A DNA stretch of 64,000 bases, from NCBI GenBank assembly GCA_025529335.1, contig JAMYHX010000049.1, forward strand, positions 62,001 to 126,000, written 5' to 3'. Origin of the DNA: Rhizopus sp. PT2906 (Eukaryota > Mucoromycota > Mucoromycetes > Mucorales > Rhizopodaceae). A model generated the notes under the pieces. That model saw nothing but the letters and a program-made list of their open reading frames with translations. It did not search any database and was not told the DNA's origin. Both the position numbers and the translations under genes were made by a program. This document shows, piece after piece, positions 21,850 to 34,957 of the stretch; position 1 is the stretch's first letter; the number at the start of each line of letters is the position of its first letter.

Positions 21850-23671
21850 ATGACGACAACAGATATTGAAAATGATGCTATTCAATGGGCAATAGAAGAC
21901 ACAGAGAATGCTCCATATTTTTATGATCAAGTTTGTAATCTTGCCTCATTCTTTAGTTTTATGCAGTCTTGTTTACATTAATTTAGAATGAAGCCTCTTC
22001 TTCTACTGCATTTGATCCTTTTCAGGATATGACTAAGGATATAACTGAACAAACTGAACCAGTTGAACCACCATTCAAAGCTGAACCTATGACCATTCGT
22101 GTAGAGGATCCTCAAAAGAGTCCTAATGGTTCCTTTATAACTTATAGATTATTTACAATGGTAAAATAATAGTTTATTCTTATACACACATGACTAAACT
22201 ATCTTTCAGACCTGTTTAGAACACTATTCAACCAATAATAGACCCGTTCGAAGAAGGTTTCGAGACTTTGTTTGGCTTCATAATGCATTATCAGCCGAGT
22301 TTCCTACTTGTATCATTCCGCCACTACCTGAAAAGCATCGTCTAAGTAAGCAACAACAAAAAGAAAATAGTAGAATATATTTTAATACATTATGAACAGA
22401 GTTCATTAAAGGAGATCGATTTGATCCACAGTTTATAGAACAAAGACGATTAGGGTAATTATTATATCACTCATTTTTATTTCATTTACTGACCATGATC
22501 ATATCAGACTTCAGTGGTTTATGGATAGAATTGCAAGACATCCTTATTTACAAGCATCACAGTACACACGTCTATTTTTAGAATCAACTGATTTTGTAAG
22601 TTTTGATTGAACCGAGAAAAAGCAGAAAGAGAGAACTTATATGTTTACATATAAACAGGCAACGGATAAGAATGTTTATAGCAAAACACTTGCAACAACA
22701 GCATCAAACAACACCGCTTCTAATGGTGGTATTCTTTCTTCTTTTTTCAAACCAGCTATCAAAGTGAAGAAACCAGATGAGAAGTTTGAAGAGATGAAGG
22801 ATACAGTCGATAAGTTTCAAGATAATCTACATGTAATTGAAAAGCTATATTCCAGGATTGGCAGACGACAGCAGGAACTCGAGAATAATTATAAGCAGTT
22901 TGCAGCAAGTATTCGAGGACTATCTGGACTTGAGACAAATGTAGATCAACCTCTAAGACAGTTTGCAGAATCTATTGAGACATATGCAAATGCTTATAAA
23001 GAAAGGGTAAGAATGATCACCGATAGATTATGATGCCATCTGACATAAATTTGTTCTTTGCAGAGGAGACAGGAGGAGCTATTATTCTTGAATGACTTAC
23101 ACGAGCTACTCAATTACTGTCATGCAACTAAAGTAATGATTATAAATATTTTAAAAAAAATTGTAAATATTGATAAGCTTGTACACAGGAGCAATTAACA
23201 GAAAGAGACATGAAGCAGGTAACTTTTGAAGACATGACGGTTGATTTACAAAGCGTTGTCTTGGAAAGAGAAAGAATATTGTATCCAGGCAAAAACTTTG
23301 GTAGCACGTCTGGCATGAATATAACAGAATTCATGACGGATAAGATGACTGATATTGGAAAGGCCAGAAATGAAAAATTGCTTCGATTGGAGTTAAAGAT
23401 CAAGCAGGTAAATAGAGAAAAAGTAATGTCATATTAGATTTTTACTCTTTTGTAGATGCAACAAACTGTAGCAAAAGCAAATGATGAGAATAACAATTAC
23501 TCTAATCAAATGGTCAAAGAGTTTGAACTGTTTAAACAGGCTAAACAGACCGAATTGAAACAGAGTTTAGCTGCTTATGCAGATTGTCACATAGAGTTTT
23601 ACACAAAGAGTATCTCTATCTGGGAGAACATATTGCCCGTCTTAGATCGAATCCAGTTACAAGATATGTAA
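21850..23671 (+). CDS. SNX4: Sorting nexin Snx4/Atg24
   Basis: Nine exons (21850-21930, 21987-22160, 22210-22345, 22400-22454, 22508-22595, 22659-23006, 23064-23132, 23189-23407, 23456-23671) give 461 residues. An acidic N terminus is followed by a PX domain with the PI3P-binding signature RRRFRDFVWLHNAL, then PPLPEKHRL, FIKGDRFDPQFIEQRR and RIARHPYLQ. The rest is a BAR domain of long helices. Snx4 (Atg24) forms tubular carriers that recycle SNAREs from endosomes and supports selective autophagy. It is comparable in length to yeast Snx4 (423). The gene is intron-dense, with all introns about 48-63 nt. Confidence 0.94.
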
Positions 23672-24594
23672 TCATCCTCCTCTTTTTTTCTCTCTTTATT
23701 CCTTATTTATAATGGCATCCAGTGTAAATACATCATCAAATAAAGAAAACTGTAAATAGCAGTCGTCACTATGTAGTATTTCGTTTATCGTAAAGGATTT
23801 GACTTAGCGATGCTTAAAGCACCATTAAACATTTATGTATGTCCTTAACAACCCTATGCGTCTAAGCAATTACGTTCTCTACCCAAACCTGAGCTGTGAT
23901 GAGGAATTTGGTACCTGTGCTCCCTCGGAGTATCAGATGACGCTGATGGTCAGCTACTTTGCAGGAAATATATAACTGATAAGCTATGTTTAAAAAACTG
24001 TCATCAGGAATAACTCCTTAATGACAACTATTTTGTCGTCCGTTATGTTTACTTTTACGATAATAATGAGCACATAATGAACATTAGCGACACGAGGCTT
24101 GAGCTACTTTTTTGACAAGAGATGTGCTGTGAATATTGGGATTAGCATTGTTGCGTATGTGTATATGCTAGCTTAATCCAATTAAAAATGTCGGTGTATG
24201 TTGATATGACCAGCGGCTATTGTCAACAAAGGTGAAGTTAAAAACCTACTCAATTGCTTTGATAGACAAAGGCTCCCTTACATTTCTTTTATTACTTGAT
24301 CTTCATTTCTCATCCCTGTCATTTACAGCAAGAAAGACATTAAATATGTCTATGTGCCTTTATTGATGTGGATAAATCGACACATGATGCAGAGTATTTT
24401 AATATGCAAGAAATGATTGGTGATACAAGGTTGAAATGCTTAATGAAGCCACTTTGTGTGTAAAAATAGCAACCAAAGTTTACCTGTGTTAGATCACAAA
24501 TCCAATTATAAGATATTTAAAATCAACCTGCTCCCTCTTTTTTTTTCCCCCTCTCCTTTCTTCTTTTTGCCCTTTTTTATTTTGATTATCAATA
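23672..24594. other. Intergenic, no gene seen
   Basis: 923 bp with no ORF of interest on either strand. The last 60 bp before 24595 is strongly T/C-rich, the usual leader in this genome, and belongs to ATG22. Confidence 0.5.
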
Positions 24595-26357
24595 ATGACA
24601 TCCAATGTAGATAAATCACAAGTAAGCGAAGAAGAAAATGTAACTCGTAATGATGAACAACCCCTCACTTCAAGAGCTGAATTATGGAGTTATTACCTGT
24701 ATTACAATGGAGTAAGTTATTCTTGCATTAAAAAAAAACTTTGTATTGACGACATTTTTATTAGAACAATGGTTATACTATATACAGCTATATGCCAGTC
24801 ATTTTGCAATACCTTGCTTATCGTGGAGGGTTCAATCCGGAGACAAACGGTCCCTGTGACATTCAAGACGCCCTTAAACCATGTAACATCCATTGGCTAT
24901 CATCAAGCGTTCCTGTATCCTCTATGCTTTTATATGTTCAAGCGATCGCTTTCTCGATTCAACTGCTGCTTTTCACAACGTTTGGAAGTTTAGCAGATTA
25001 TGGTAGATGGAACAGATACATCTTGTTTACTGCTACCGTGATAAGCTGTCTGTTCCAGGCTCTTCCTATAGTCTTGATCAATGACGACGGTTCACACTGG
25101 CCACTAATGATGGTCGTTATGATTATTGGTCTCATCGCTTACGGTGCAACCCTTGTGTTCTATGCTGCTGTATTTCCAATTCTAAGGTATATATATATAT
25201 ATATATACATATATACATTATCCTACAGAATATTCATTCTTTGTTTGCAGTGATAATCTACCTGCAGTGCGAGAGAAGGGTGAAGATCCTGAGAAATGGA
25301 GAAATCACGTGTCGACCATATCGACGACCTGGTCCAACGTCGGTTTTGTCATCGTCTCTGGTATCCTCGCGGGCGTTTCATTTGTGCAGTACAACGGAGG
25401 TGACCTTGGGGATGCACCCATGTATAACTTTATTGGTACTGTCTTTTGTGCAGGGTTCCTGGCATTGAATGCGATTCCTTACTTTATAACTATGCCCAAA
25501 GGCAGAAAGGGGCCTCCACTTCCTCCAAATAGCCATTACTTGACCCTCGGCTGGACTTCCATCTTTGAAGCACTAAAGTAAAAAACAAAAGACAAAAAAG
25601 AAAAAGGAAAAGTGACTGATATATTTTCAAAGAGAGGCCAAGAAACTTCGATACCTGTTTATGTACTTGATTGCATATTTTATGTTTTCTGATGGTGTAT
25701 CGACAATCTCACAGATGCAAGGCATCATTCAAGGTCAGCTTACGAGTTTCTCGGCCAAGGAAGTTACGCTCATGGGCTTAGTCAGCGCCATCACATCCAT
25801 TATGGGCTGCCTCATGTTCCTATGGATCGCAAAATTCTTTCAACTCAAGACAAAGACAAGTCTACTTATTATCATGGCCACAACGGGTCTTGTGGCCGTA
25901 TGGGGATCATTTGGTATCGCATTTGATAATTTTGGAATCAAGGTACACACACATGCTTTTTGAAAATACCAAACCTACTAAGCACTGATGTGTGTAATAG
26001 ACAAAATCTGAATTATGGGTGTTGAGTGTCTGGTCTGGAATATTCATCGCTCCCATTTGGGCATGGCAACAAACCATGTTGGCAGAATTGATTCCAAAGG
26101 GTAAAGAGAATTTGTTCTTTGGTCTCTTTGGCGTGGTCAACAAGGCATCGTCATGGATCGGTCCAGTCGTGATTGGTGCGATTACCGAAGCAACCTCGAG
26201 TATCTGGAAAGGATGGCCCTTTGTGCTCGGTTTGTTTTGTATAGCCATTCTCATTGTTATCTTTATTGATGTCGATAAGGCCAAACAAGAAGCGCTGGAT
26301 TACAATGCTCGTAATTGTGTACAGGACACGAGTAGTGATACAAAGTTGGATGCCTAA
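24595..26357 (+). CDS. ATG22: Atg22-like vacuolar amino acid transporter (MFS)
   Basis: Five exons (24595-24711, 24765-25186, 25251-25577, 25633-25942, 26001-26357) give 510 residues with about 12 membrane helices. Atg22-family features include an N-terminal ELWSYYLYYNG, GSLADYGRWNR after the early helices, SDNLPAVREKG and a helix with STTWSNVGFVIVSGI, then the second half with FMFSDGVSTISQMQ and a C-terminal FGVVNKASSWIGPVVIG. In yeast, Atg22 exports leucine and other amino acids from the vacuole after autophagic breakdown. It lies downstream of SNX4/ATG24 on the same strand, 0.9 kb away. A functional grouping with that autophagy gene is possible but unproven. Confidence 0.92.
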
Positions 26358-27461
26358 AAGAATCCTTTTATATAAAAATAGTAAAATGTTGGTAGTGCAT
26401 TGTGTATGTGTCTGTGTATACTCAAAGGAACGTGTCAATGGTACGATTTACCATTGTTGATGAACCTAAAATACAGCTTAAAGAGAAGAAGATAGAAGCT
26501 TGCGGGAATAATGTTTGTTTTTTAAGGGATACATTAGAAACTATAAATAGTTATGTCACTCAACGATGTCCTTAATAACTAGAGTGTAACTCTTTCTTGA
26601 CTAGGAATTAATATATGAATATATGACATCTAAGAATAAGCAAATATTTAATTTTTATTCTTACTAAAGAGACTCTTTTTAATTCTTAATGCTTTTTATT
26701 ACTATTACTTGGGAAAGCATGATTGGATTATTATGTAAAGTAATAGGATATATAAGGTTCAAATACCGCTTGTGGATCTAGAGTAAGCAAAGAAAATATT
26801 TATGCGTTAGAGATTTGAGTTCCGTTTAGACAAACAAGCAAAATAGTGATACGAAATCAATTTGATCTGTAATTAATAACGAGCACGAGTCCAGATGAAT
26901 GCAAGGAAGTACAAGATCAGCATTGACTGTAAGTAACCATTGGTGACCTAGAAACATAACATTGAGATTATCTGGGGTGTAGCAAAATTAACTCGAGTAA
27001 AGAAATTGGATGATTTATAGAGTCGCACAGAAGGTAAATGTCACTCTTGGATCTCAATGCCACTGGTTTAAAGATGCATGAATAATTCTCAATGTCTGAT
27101 GTTTAAAATGTTAAACCGTCTCTATGGTAACACAGCCAATGCTGTATATACATATATATAAATCTCACCAGTCTCGGTTAATAGGGAATTGAATGTAGTT
27201 TCTCTATCCTAGTGACCTCAGATATCAACCGTCTCTTACTCAGAATGGTCTAGTCCCTATCCAATGGCACACACGCTGGATGAAAAAAGGATCGACGCCC
27301 TAAAAAAGAAAAAGTCACAATAAAAATATATAAAAAGAAACAAAAATGAATTCACGTGTAACGGCCCCAGCCTACGAAACCTGTCACAGGCCTATAAAAA
27401 GCGGATTACCGTCGATTGAGCTATAAATCAAGCTATGCTTCTTTCTTTCTTGTAATTTTAA
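26358..27461. other. Intergenic with TATA box of the SWIRM gene
   Basis: 1.1 kb without a recognisable gene. A CCTATAAAAAGCGG element at about 27392-27405 and a second TATAAAT at about 27421 lie 40-70 bp before the SWIRM gene start and probably form its core promoter. Confidence 0.5.
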
Positions 27462-28156
27462 ATGATACCAATTTCACCCCCTGTTACGCCAAAGACTTGC
27501 TATGATGAAAAATATGACGATCATCATCACGACTCATATGATCCTATCCTAATAGCAGATCTCAAAACCATCACTAAACGATCTCGCGTCAAGTCAATTC
27601 CTCGTCGATCACCTTCGCCTTCTACGCGCCACTGTTTCACCATGAACCTGTCTGATCTTTACAGTAAAAAGAAGCCACAACCTAAACAAACCAAGAAATC
27701 CAAGTCGGATACGGCCGCATTGTACGATGCACTGGATATCACTCAGCCTGATAAAGAATTCTTTCAGGATGATCCTCAATGGATACCAAATATGGATGCA
27801 TTTGCACAATACCCTCATGTTAAAGCAGTGTGGAAAGGTAAGTCATGAATTGTAAAAGTTCTTTTCTTTTGCTCATAATTTCATTTGCAGGTACTCCGTT
27901 GGATATTTCACATATGCCATATTACGAATTACTGCATCCTGGTGAAGTAGAAGTAGCTTCCATCCTAAGATTAACGCCAGAACAGTACTTGAGATGCAGA
28001 AGGGCGCTTATCGTTGGTGCTCAGCAGTTTGATAAATTGCAAATGACCTTTAGAAAGTCAGATGCCCAGAAGTGCGTACGAATTGATGTAAATAAGACAA
28101 GCACACTTTGGACTGTATTTAGTCGATTAGGTTGGTTTAATCCAAGACAGCACTAA
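27462..28156 (+). CDS. SWIRM-domain protein (Fun19/Laf1-like)
   Basis: Two exons (27462-27837, 27891-28156) give 213 residues. The N-terminal half is basic, Ser/Pro-rich and disordered (SRVKSIPRRSPSPSTR). The C-terminal half is a SWIRM domain: PYYELLHPGEVEVASILRLT, PEQYLRCRRALIVG, FRKSDAQKCVRIDVNK and a final LWTVFSRLGWF. A short protein with only a C-terminal SWIRM domain resembles yeast Fun19 and fission yeast Laf1/Laf2, the latter associated with histone deacetylase complexes. A chromatin role follows from the domain; the specific complex is inferred. The intron is 53 nt. Confidence 0.88.
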
Positions 28157-28205
28157 GCCAAAATAAGATATGTTCTCTTTTTTCCCACTACCTCCTTTCC
28201 TTACC

Positions 28206-28227
28206 CTCTCTCTCTCTCTCTCTCTCT
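28206..28227 (+). repeat. (CT)n microsatellite
   Basis: Eleven CT units lie in the 3' flank of the SWIRM gene. Confidence 0.9.
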
Positions 28228-29879
28228 ATCTTTTCTCCCTTATCTTTGTATGTGTGTGTATGTGTGGTGTACATAATATATGATTTATAAAACATGTATA
28301 TGCAATTTCAATTACAAATAATAATAAAAAGAATTTATTTGTTTATTCGTTGGTTGCGACGTCATTTTTCTATATTATTAAATGTTGCTCAGAAATAGTG
28401 TACTTCATTAACTAGAAGAAATTACTCTGGCGTCGATCCCTTTCTGTTACCTACTCATTAGCCATTATCAAGCCTATTTATGGTGGGAATCATTAATTAG
28501 TTTATTATATAATTAATGAGCTAATTCATTTTCTAAGCCCATCTTCTGTATAAGGTCTATTTATAGTCCTCCTTTTTTCTCTTTCAAAGAACAGTACACT
28601 CTTCTGGAAATCATTCGCCAATTTTAGTAAAAAAAAAACGACTGACTTTGAAAAAGGTAATTAGACGATCCATGGCAATTAATGAACCTTGCCAGCTGTT
28701 GTATGACCTTGGCCTGCATAAGTTAATGAACAAGACAACAACGGTTTTTTTAGGGAGCAAAATTACAGGTTCTCTAATGAACCCATGCCAATAGCATGCT
28801 TAAAAAAATACACAATGGTAACCAATAATGGATAATCAACAGTGTAAAATACAAAAGTGGTATTTACTGATAACCACACAATGTGACCAATATAGCCTTG
28901 TCTTTCACATTAACTAGGTCTGATCCTACAATCGTGTTATGAGACCAAAGTCAAGCCGTCATAGAAATTTGGTTAACTGGTTGATCTACAAATACCAAGA
29001 GAAAAGATGAGAAACATGAGTCGTCGGTTGAGCTCTTTTGAAAAGATTGATTGATAACCAAAGCAATCATTCTTTAATTTGCATGTTTGAAAGCAACAAA
29101 ATGCCGTATAATTTTACTATTCCAGGCATTTCGAACACGTAAAAGAACTTGTTATATTTTCCGGTTTTCATGCTAAAAGTTGTCCTACAAAAACACAGTC
29201 GTAATGGCGTTCTGTTGATGAGTAACCAACTTATTAGCTCAAAGCATCCTTTACGCTTATCTAAGTTGATATAGTGAAAGCAAATAGAGGAAAAGAAACG
29301 AGATATCAGTATTTCTTTATTCTTGATTGACATATCTTTTGTCGTATTTCTACTTTTGTATCAAATAAAGCTACAGCCTCCGTCGTCATATACACACTAA
29401 TCCACAGCACTCATGTGAGTACAACCTATAGATGTAATTGGTTGCCAACATTCATTCTTGTATTTAAGAATCAATTTCTTTATTGCCATTAATCTCTTTC
29501 TTTTCTCTGTTCATAAAAAAGATTATAAAGTGGCTCATTCTATTTTGTTGTATTATTATGCCTCCGAGGTAAGCCTACTTGTTCCATAGCTATTGCATCT
29601 CCTTTCCGATGTTGGCTTATAAGCTATATCTTACAAGAGAAAGCGATAGCAAACTATTGCTGCTGATGTTCAATGGTGTATGGACAACAAACCTTAGACA
29701 AAAGGCTTTTCTAGAAATACACAATCTATTATATTGACAATATTCTGTCAGTAGATTCAAATCTATTGTATAAAAGCATTTACTTCAAGAAAAAGAACGG
29801 CTAATGGAAGAATTTGACCACTGTGGAAAGGAGCAGTGACTTTAAGTTGTATAAGTTGGAAAAATTACGCGTCCATGTC

Positions 29880-30420
29880 CAGCTGAGCACTTGTGTGGAT
29901 GTTCCTCCTTTTCACGCTGATAGCACCAATAGCACAAATTGCTCCAAGGATTGTCACTGTCTTCACTCGAATCTTTGGCAAGACTACTTCCGCACCAACT
30001 TTCGATCAATCCACTGCTCTTTTCATATTGACATGAAAAGCCGTCTCGTCAATAAATACACAATTGCTTAAACAATCCATATAGGACAGCTGCTGTCTGG
30101 TTTCCCAGCCGCGTCTTTTTTCCAGGTTTTTCCTATGAATTTAGATTGACTGAGTGGAAGTGAGCTTTCTTCGTACTGACTCTGCATTTGTTCCTCGTGA
30201 AGTCGCATGATACAGCATTTGATACTTTCAGATCCATGAATTGACTCGTCAAGCTATCCATTAATTGATCTAAAACTAACATTGACTTCTTGTCCATCAG
30301 TTCAGCCAAAAAAATCCTTTATTCTCTTCCAACAGGACCCTCCACTTGCTTTCTTTGAATTACATTCTGAATGTCTTCGTAATCTCTATCATACCAGCCT
30401 TGAGCAATGCGTACAGTACT
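29880..30420 (-). mobile_element. Decayed Tc1/mariner-type transposase
   Basis: The minus strand retains consecutive transposase-like blocks broken by stops and frame shifts. First comes an HTH/linker region with FLAELMDKKSMLVLDQLMDS and LTSQFMDLKVS. The first catalytic-Asp block CVFIDETAFHVNMKR follows at about 30065-30020. Then GAEVVLPKIRVKTVTILGAI ends near 29935. The phrase order 'FIDE.AFH.NMKR...G..A...PK.R.K..TILGAI' is that of Tc1-like DDE transposases of Mucorales. No intact ORF or clear terminal inverted repeat was seen. Confidence 0.7.
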
Positions 30421-32621
30421 TGCTTTATTTTTTTTACTTGCCTACATCAGTTGTGCTTTATGTAGCTGTGACATCTCCTTTTTCTAGGTAACTCTTACCA
30501 GAGGCTCTGGATCTTTGCTAATTTTAGTTCTCAGGTTTGGCTGAATTTGGGTAATTTAAGCGCTGATCCAAGTTAAAATAAATTAAGACCCAGTTTTCGT
30601 TTTGGACAACCTTTGTAATGCCAACTGGTTGGTTAAACTGTTTCAGTTTGTAACGTCGCTATGTCAATTGATGCGGGTTGATTTCCAGCATGGGGCAAAT
30701 GGATGCCAGTCCAGAGAGAAAGTCTCGTTCCAATAGACGGATGAGGTCATTACTTTGTTTGGGACGAATACAAATGAATTGCTGTATACAATGGAATAGT
30801 ACGGGAGGAAACAGCTGCATAGAATAGAGACAGGGACATTTTCGAATACTGAGGACATTACTAGGATCAGAGTCAAAGAAAAAAAAAGTTCAAAGACAAG
30901 GTTAAAAAAAGAAGTCTTGCATGCCTTTTTTGTGTGCCTTAGTTTTCTCTAAAGAATTAAATCAATGTTGATGCAATTGGCAATTGTTCTTTACGATTCA
31001 GCAACTTGAACACGCTTTTTCACACGATAACAGGCTCAGGGCACCGAGTAATCAAGGATTAAATGAGCTCATACATATAAACTTTGGCTAGTTTAGCTAT
31101 CTTGATATTTTACTAGATCTGATCCCAACCAGATAAAAAACGACTGAATTTATTTTTCTTATATTCTTGAGGTAACATTAAGTACATGTTACCTAATAGT
31201 TCCCATTACACACTTGGAGTGTTTGGCAACCTTTTTTACCGTATAATCCAGGTGTCTCCTTTTTCGCCTAATCATTGCATCTGCTGGTCATACCTTAAAT
31301 ATGAACTTTATTTTTTTCATGCATTCAACTCTTCAACTCGTGTTTTACAAACTTACTTTGTGGCTCGACCTATATTGAAATTCTTTCCTAATAGTGACAG
31401 TAACTTAACAGTGATAAATTCGCAGGTCGTTTACATGACACTACACTCTCTGAACTTGAATGGTAGTGGTGGTGCTCCTCTACTTACTGTTTTTCATCAT
31501 CAGGGGATACAGCTCTAAAGCCAAAAGCTCTGCAGTTAAAAGCAGAAAAAACAGTTTTGACCTTAATCAAGTGTATTAAAGACAAAGGCTTAGTGACTAC
31601 AGCTATATGAATCGTCTTTTCTTCACACATGAAATTGAAAAAAGCTATATTTGCACAAAAGCTTAAGGGGCATTGCTTCGACTTTAATTTTGAATGCACA
31701 GTTCCCTTTTAAGTATTTGATCTTTATATGAGTTTTTCATGTGCAATGAACCGTCACTAAGAGATATACTCTAATAGATGTTTCTATAAGTGATATCACT
31801 ATTATGCAAGTTCCAAAGGGCCGAGAGTGTAGTACGACGTAAGGCATTTTTGCAGTGCCTTTGAAGAAAGTAGTATAATCAATATCATTATGTCCTATAT
31901 CTATCGTCAATACAATAATTATTTTAAGCCCTCTGTTGTCCTTCAAGTTTGAATTAATATGCCAATCTTCTTCATATCAATATGCTGCATATGAATGTAT
32001 TAGTACTCATCAGGTAGATTACTGCTTTGCTAAGCACGTCAAAGATGAGTTTATCTATGTATCTTTCAATATGCGATATTCGTCTTGTAACTGATTGCAT
32101 ACCCCGCTTTTTCTTTCTTTCTGCAAAGTGAACCTTCAAATCCTATATAATAAAGCTGTCTCTCCTTTATCAGCCCTAAAGAGCAACCCATATTTCCCGG
32201 TTACAAAGAAACGCGACTCATCATATATCACTTTCTCCACCGGCTGTTTGTCAAACTTACATATTTATTGATATTTTTCTTTTTGCTTCTGAATAATGAA
32301 ACTTATAGAGCTGCTCAATAAAAGTCCTAGGACAGCATATGTTCCAAACAACTGGTTACAATATACTATTTGATCTTTATCAGCTGGCAATAAATATCCT
32401 AAAGGGCTCTCTCTTATACAAATATTCTCTACAAGTGCCTTTTTGACAATATCCTAGACAGTAGTGTTTGAAGGGGGCATCTCAACCATCAAAGAAGAGG
32501 GAGGAGTTATAGACTCCATAACCCATGTGTGACGTGTTGACTGGTGGCACATTCAAAAATATACAAGCAATTTCTCTCTCAGAGTTGACGTATATATTTT
32601 TTTTTCTTGCTTTTATTCATT

Positions 32622-34815
32622 ATGGATTCTAAAGAAACCACAAGTGGGTTTGGAAAGAACCCAAGGCCACCCAAGGTATGATCAGCAATAAGCTTTCTTT
32701 GAAATCATTCCCTCATTCATCTTTAGGTCAAAAATAAAGCCCCAGCTCCCATTCAGATTACAGCTGAACAGATTTTACGTGAAGCTCATGATCGTCGTCT
32801 TGAACCTACTCACAGCATTCCACAACAAAAGATTGCTGACTTGGAAGAACTTTCAGAATTTCGTCAACGTAAACGTAAAGAATTCGAAGACAACATTCGA
32901 AAGAACAGACTCAACATTAGCAATTGGATCAAGTATGCTAACTGGGAAGAAAGTCAAATGGAACTTCAACGTGCTCGATCTGTGTTTGAGCGTGCGCTTG
33001 ATGTCGAGTGGCGTAATGTGGCCATTTGGTTACGTTATATTGACATGGAACTAAAGAATAAATGTGTCAATCACGCTCGTAATCTGTTGGACAGAGCAAC
33101 CACGTTGATGCCTCGTATGGACCAGTTTTGGTACAAGTACACTTATATGGAAGAGACATTGGGTGAAGTCCCCAAGGCAAGAAATGTGTTTGAGCGTTGG
33201 ATGAAGTGGGAGCCACCAGAGAACGCTTGGATGTCATACATCAAGATGGAGTTGCGTTATGATGAAAAGGAACGCGCCAGGGCTATCTATGAACGATTTG
33301 TTAGTATTCATCCTGAACCAGCAAATTGGATCAAGTGGGCCAAATTTGAAGAAGAACAAAATAATTTAGCAAAATGTAGAGAGATTTATACGGCTGCTTT
33401 GGAATACTTGGGTGATGAGAAACTGGATCAAAAGGTTCTGGTTGCTTTTGCCAAATTTGAAATTAAAACAAAAGAGGTAAGTAGGGCAATATTAAAAAAG
33501 AAGAGATGAATAACAGAATCTATATAGTTTGAACGCGCTAGAGTCATTTTCAAGTATGGATTAGAAAGACTTCCTAAAGCCAAATCACAATCACTCTATA
33601 ATCAATACACCAATTTTGAAAAGCAGTATGGTGACAAGGCTGGTATAGAAGATGTGGTTATCGGTAAACGACGTGTTCAGTATGAGCGAGAAATTGACGA
33701 TAACCCGAAAAACTATGATGTTTGGTTCGACTATGCCAAACTGGAAGAATCCGCTGGCGACCCAACTCGAGTACGAGAAGTATATGAACGAGCGATTGCC
33801 CAAGTTCCACCTGCAGAAGAAAAGAGATATTGGAGACGTTATATCTACTTATGGATCTACTATGCGCTATACGAAGAACTAGAGACACAGGATATGGAAC
33901 GTACACGTGAAATCTATGAGCAATGCATCAAATTAATACCTCACAAAAAGTTCACTTTTGCCAAGATTTGGCTCTTGTACGCACAGTTTGAAATTCGACA
34001 ACTGGATGTTCAAAAGGCACGAAAACTATTAGGCAGAGCCATTGGTATGTGTCCCAAAAGCAAGCTGTTCAAAGGATATATCGATTTAGAGTTTCAAATG
34101 AGAGAGTTTGACCGTTGTCGTACGCTCTATACAAAGTACCTTGAATACAACCCTGCCAACTGTTCCGCCTGGATCAAATTTGCTGAATTGGAAAGAGATG
34201 TTCTGGGAGAAACAGAACGTTGTCGTGCTATCTTTGACTTGGGCATTGCACAGCCAGCGCTGGATATGCCAGAACTACTTTGGAAAGCCTATATTGATTT
34301 TGAAATTGCAGAAGAAGAATATGACAATGCTAGAGACCTTTATCACCGCTTATTAGAACGTACAGAGCATGTCAAGGTGTATATCAGCTTTGCCCAGTTT
34401 GAGTTGTCGATACCATATGAAGAAGGAAGTGATGAAAATGTCAAGAATTCTCGCAATATATTTGCAAAGGCATATGATAAAATGAAGGAGAAGGAGCTTA
34501 AAGAAGAGGTATGTAAAAGAGTTAAAACGTACACAATGACTAAATATTTTTTAGAGAGTTATTTTACTTGAAGCATGGAAATACTTTGAAGAAAATTATG
34601 GTACTGATGAGACCAAACAAGCAGTGCAGCAAAAGATGCCCAAGGTTGTCAAGAAAAGAAGACAAGCTAAGGATTCTACTGAGGATAACATTATTTGGGA
34701 AGAATACTTTGATTATATTTTCCCAGATGATAAAGTACAAAGTGGCCCACTTAAACTCTTACAGATGGCACAAGCTTGGAAGAAATCGGGAAACAACAGT
34801 AGTAATGACTCATAA
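32622..34815 (+). CDS. CLF1: Pre-mRNA splicing factor Clf1/Crooked neck (HAT repeats)
   Basis: Four exons (32622-32675, 32727-33476, 33528-34508, 34555-34815) give 681 residues, equal to fungal Clf1 and human CRNKL1 in size. The N terminus has the family signature ITAEQILREAHDRRLEPT and RQRKRKEFEDNIRKNRLNI. Around 15 HAT repeats follow (W..YA.WE, AR.VFERAL, W..Y..ME), with a C-terminal KKRRQ segment. Clf1/Syf3 is a scaffold of the NineTeen complex and a core component of the catalytically active spliceosome. Introns of 51, 51 and 46 nt. Confidence 0.97.
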
Positions 34816-34957
34816 AGCAATAAAGATATTGTACATAATAACACACAAATAAGCTAAACTTGGTCATGTAAAGGAGTGAACTTGTTTTATTTTTAAAAGA
34901 GGGTAAAATGGATGAAGAGAAAGTAGCAATAAAAAAAAAAAGATGACTGAACAAGGA

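Larger units (their letters stand above)
28157..32621. other. Gene-poor island of 4.5 kb with transposon relics
   Basis: No intact gene on either strand. It contains a (CT)n run (28206-28227), a decayed Tc1-like transposase (about 29880-30420 minus) and a few short ORFs that resemble nothing. The sequence is AT-rich with many stops in all frames. The last 80 bp includes the T-rich leader of CLF1. Confidence 0.55.

Noticed and set aside
26750..26780. tRNA-like B box (GGTTCAAATACC)
   Set aside because: No matching A box, acceptor stem or anticodon arm can be folded around it.
30664..30880. Second transposase scrap (+ strand, TDEVITLFGTNTNELLY)
   Set aside because: A single short phrase looks DDE-like, but there is no supporting order of motifs; too weak to call.
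31186..31950. ORFs in the gene desert (31186-31518 +, 31946-31737 -)
   Set aside because: AT-rich, no recognisable motif, no splice structure; regarded as chance.
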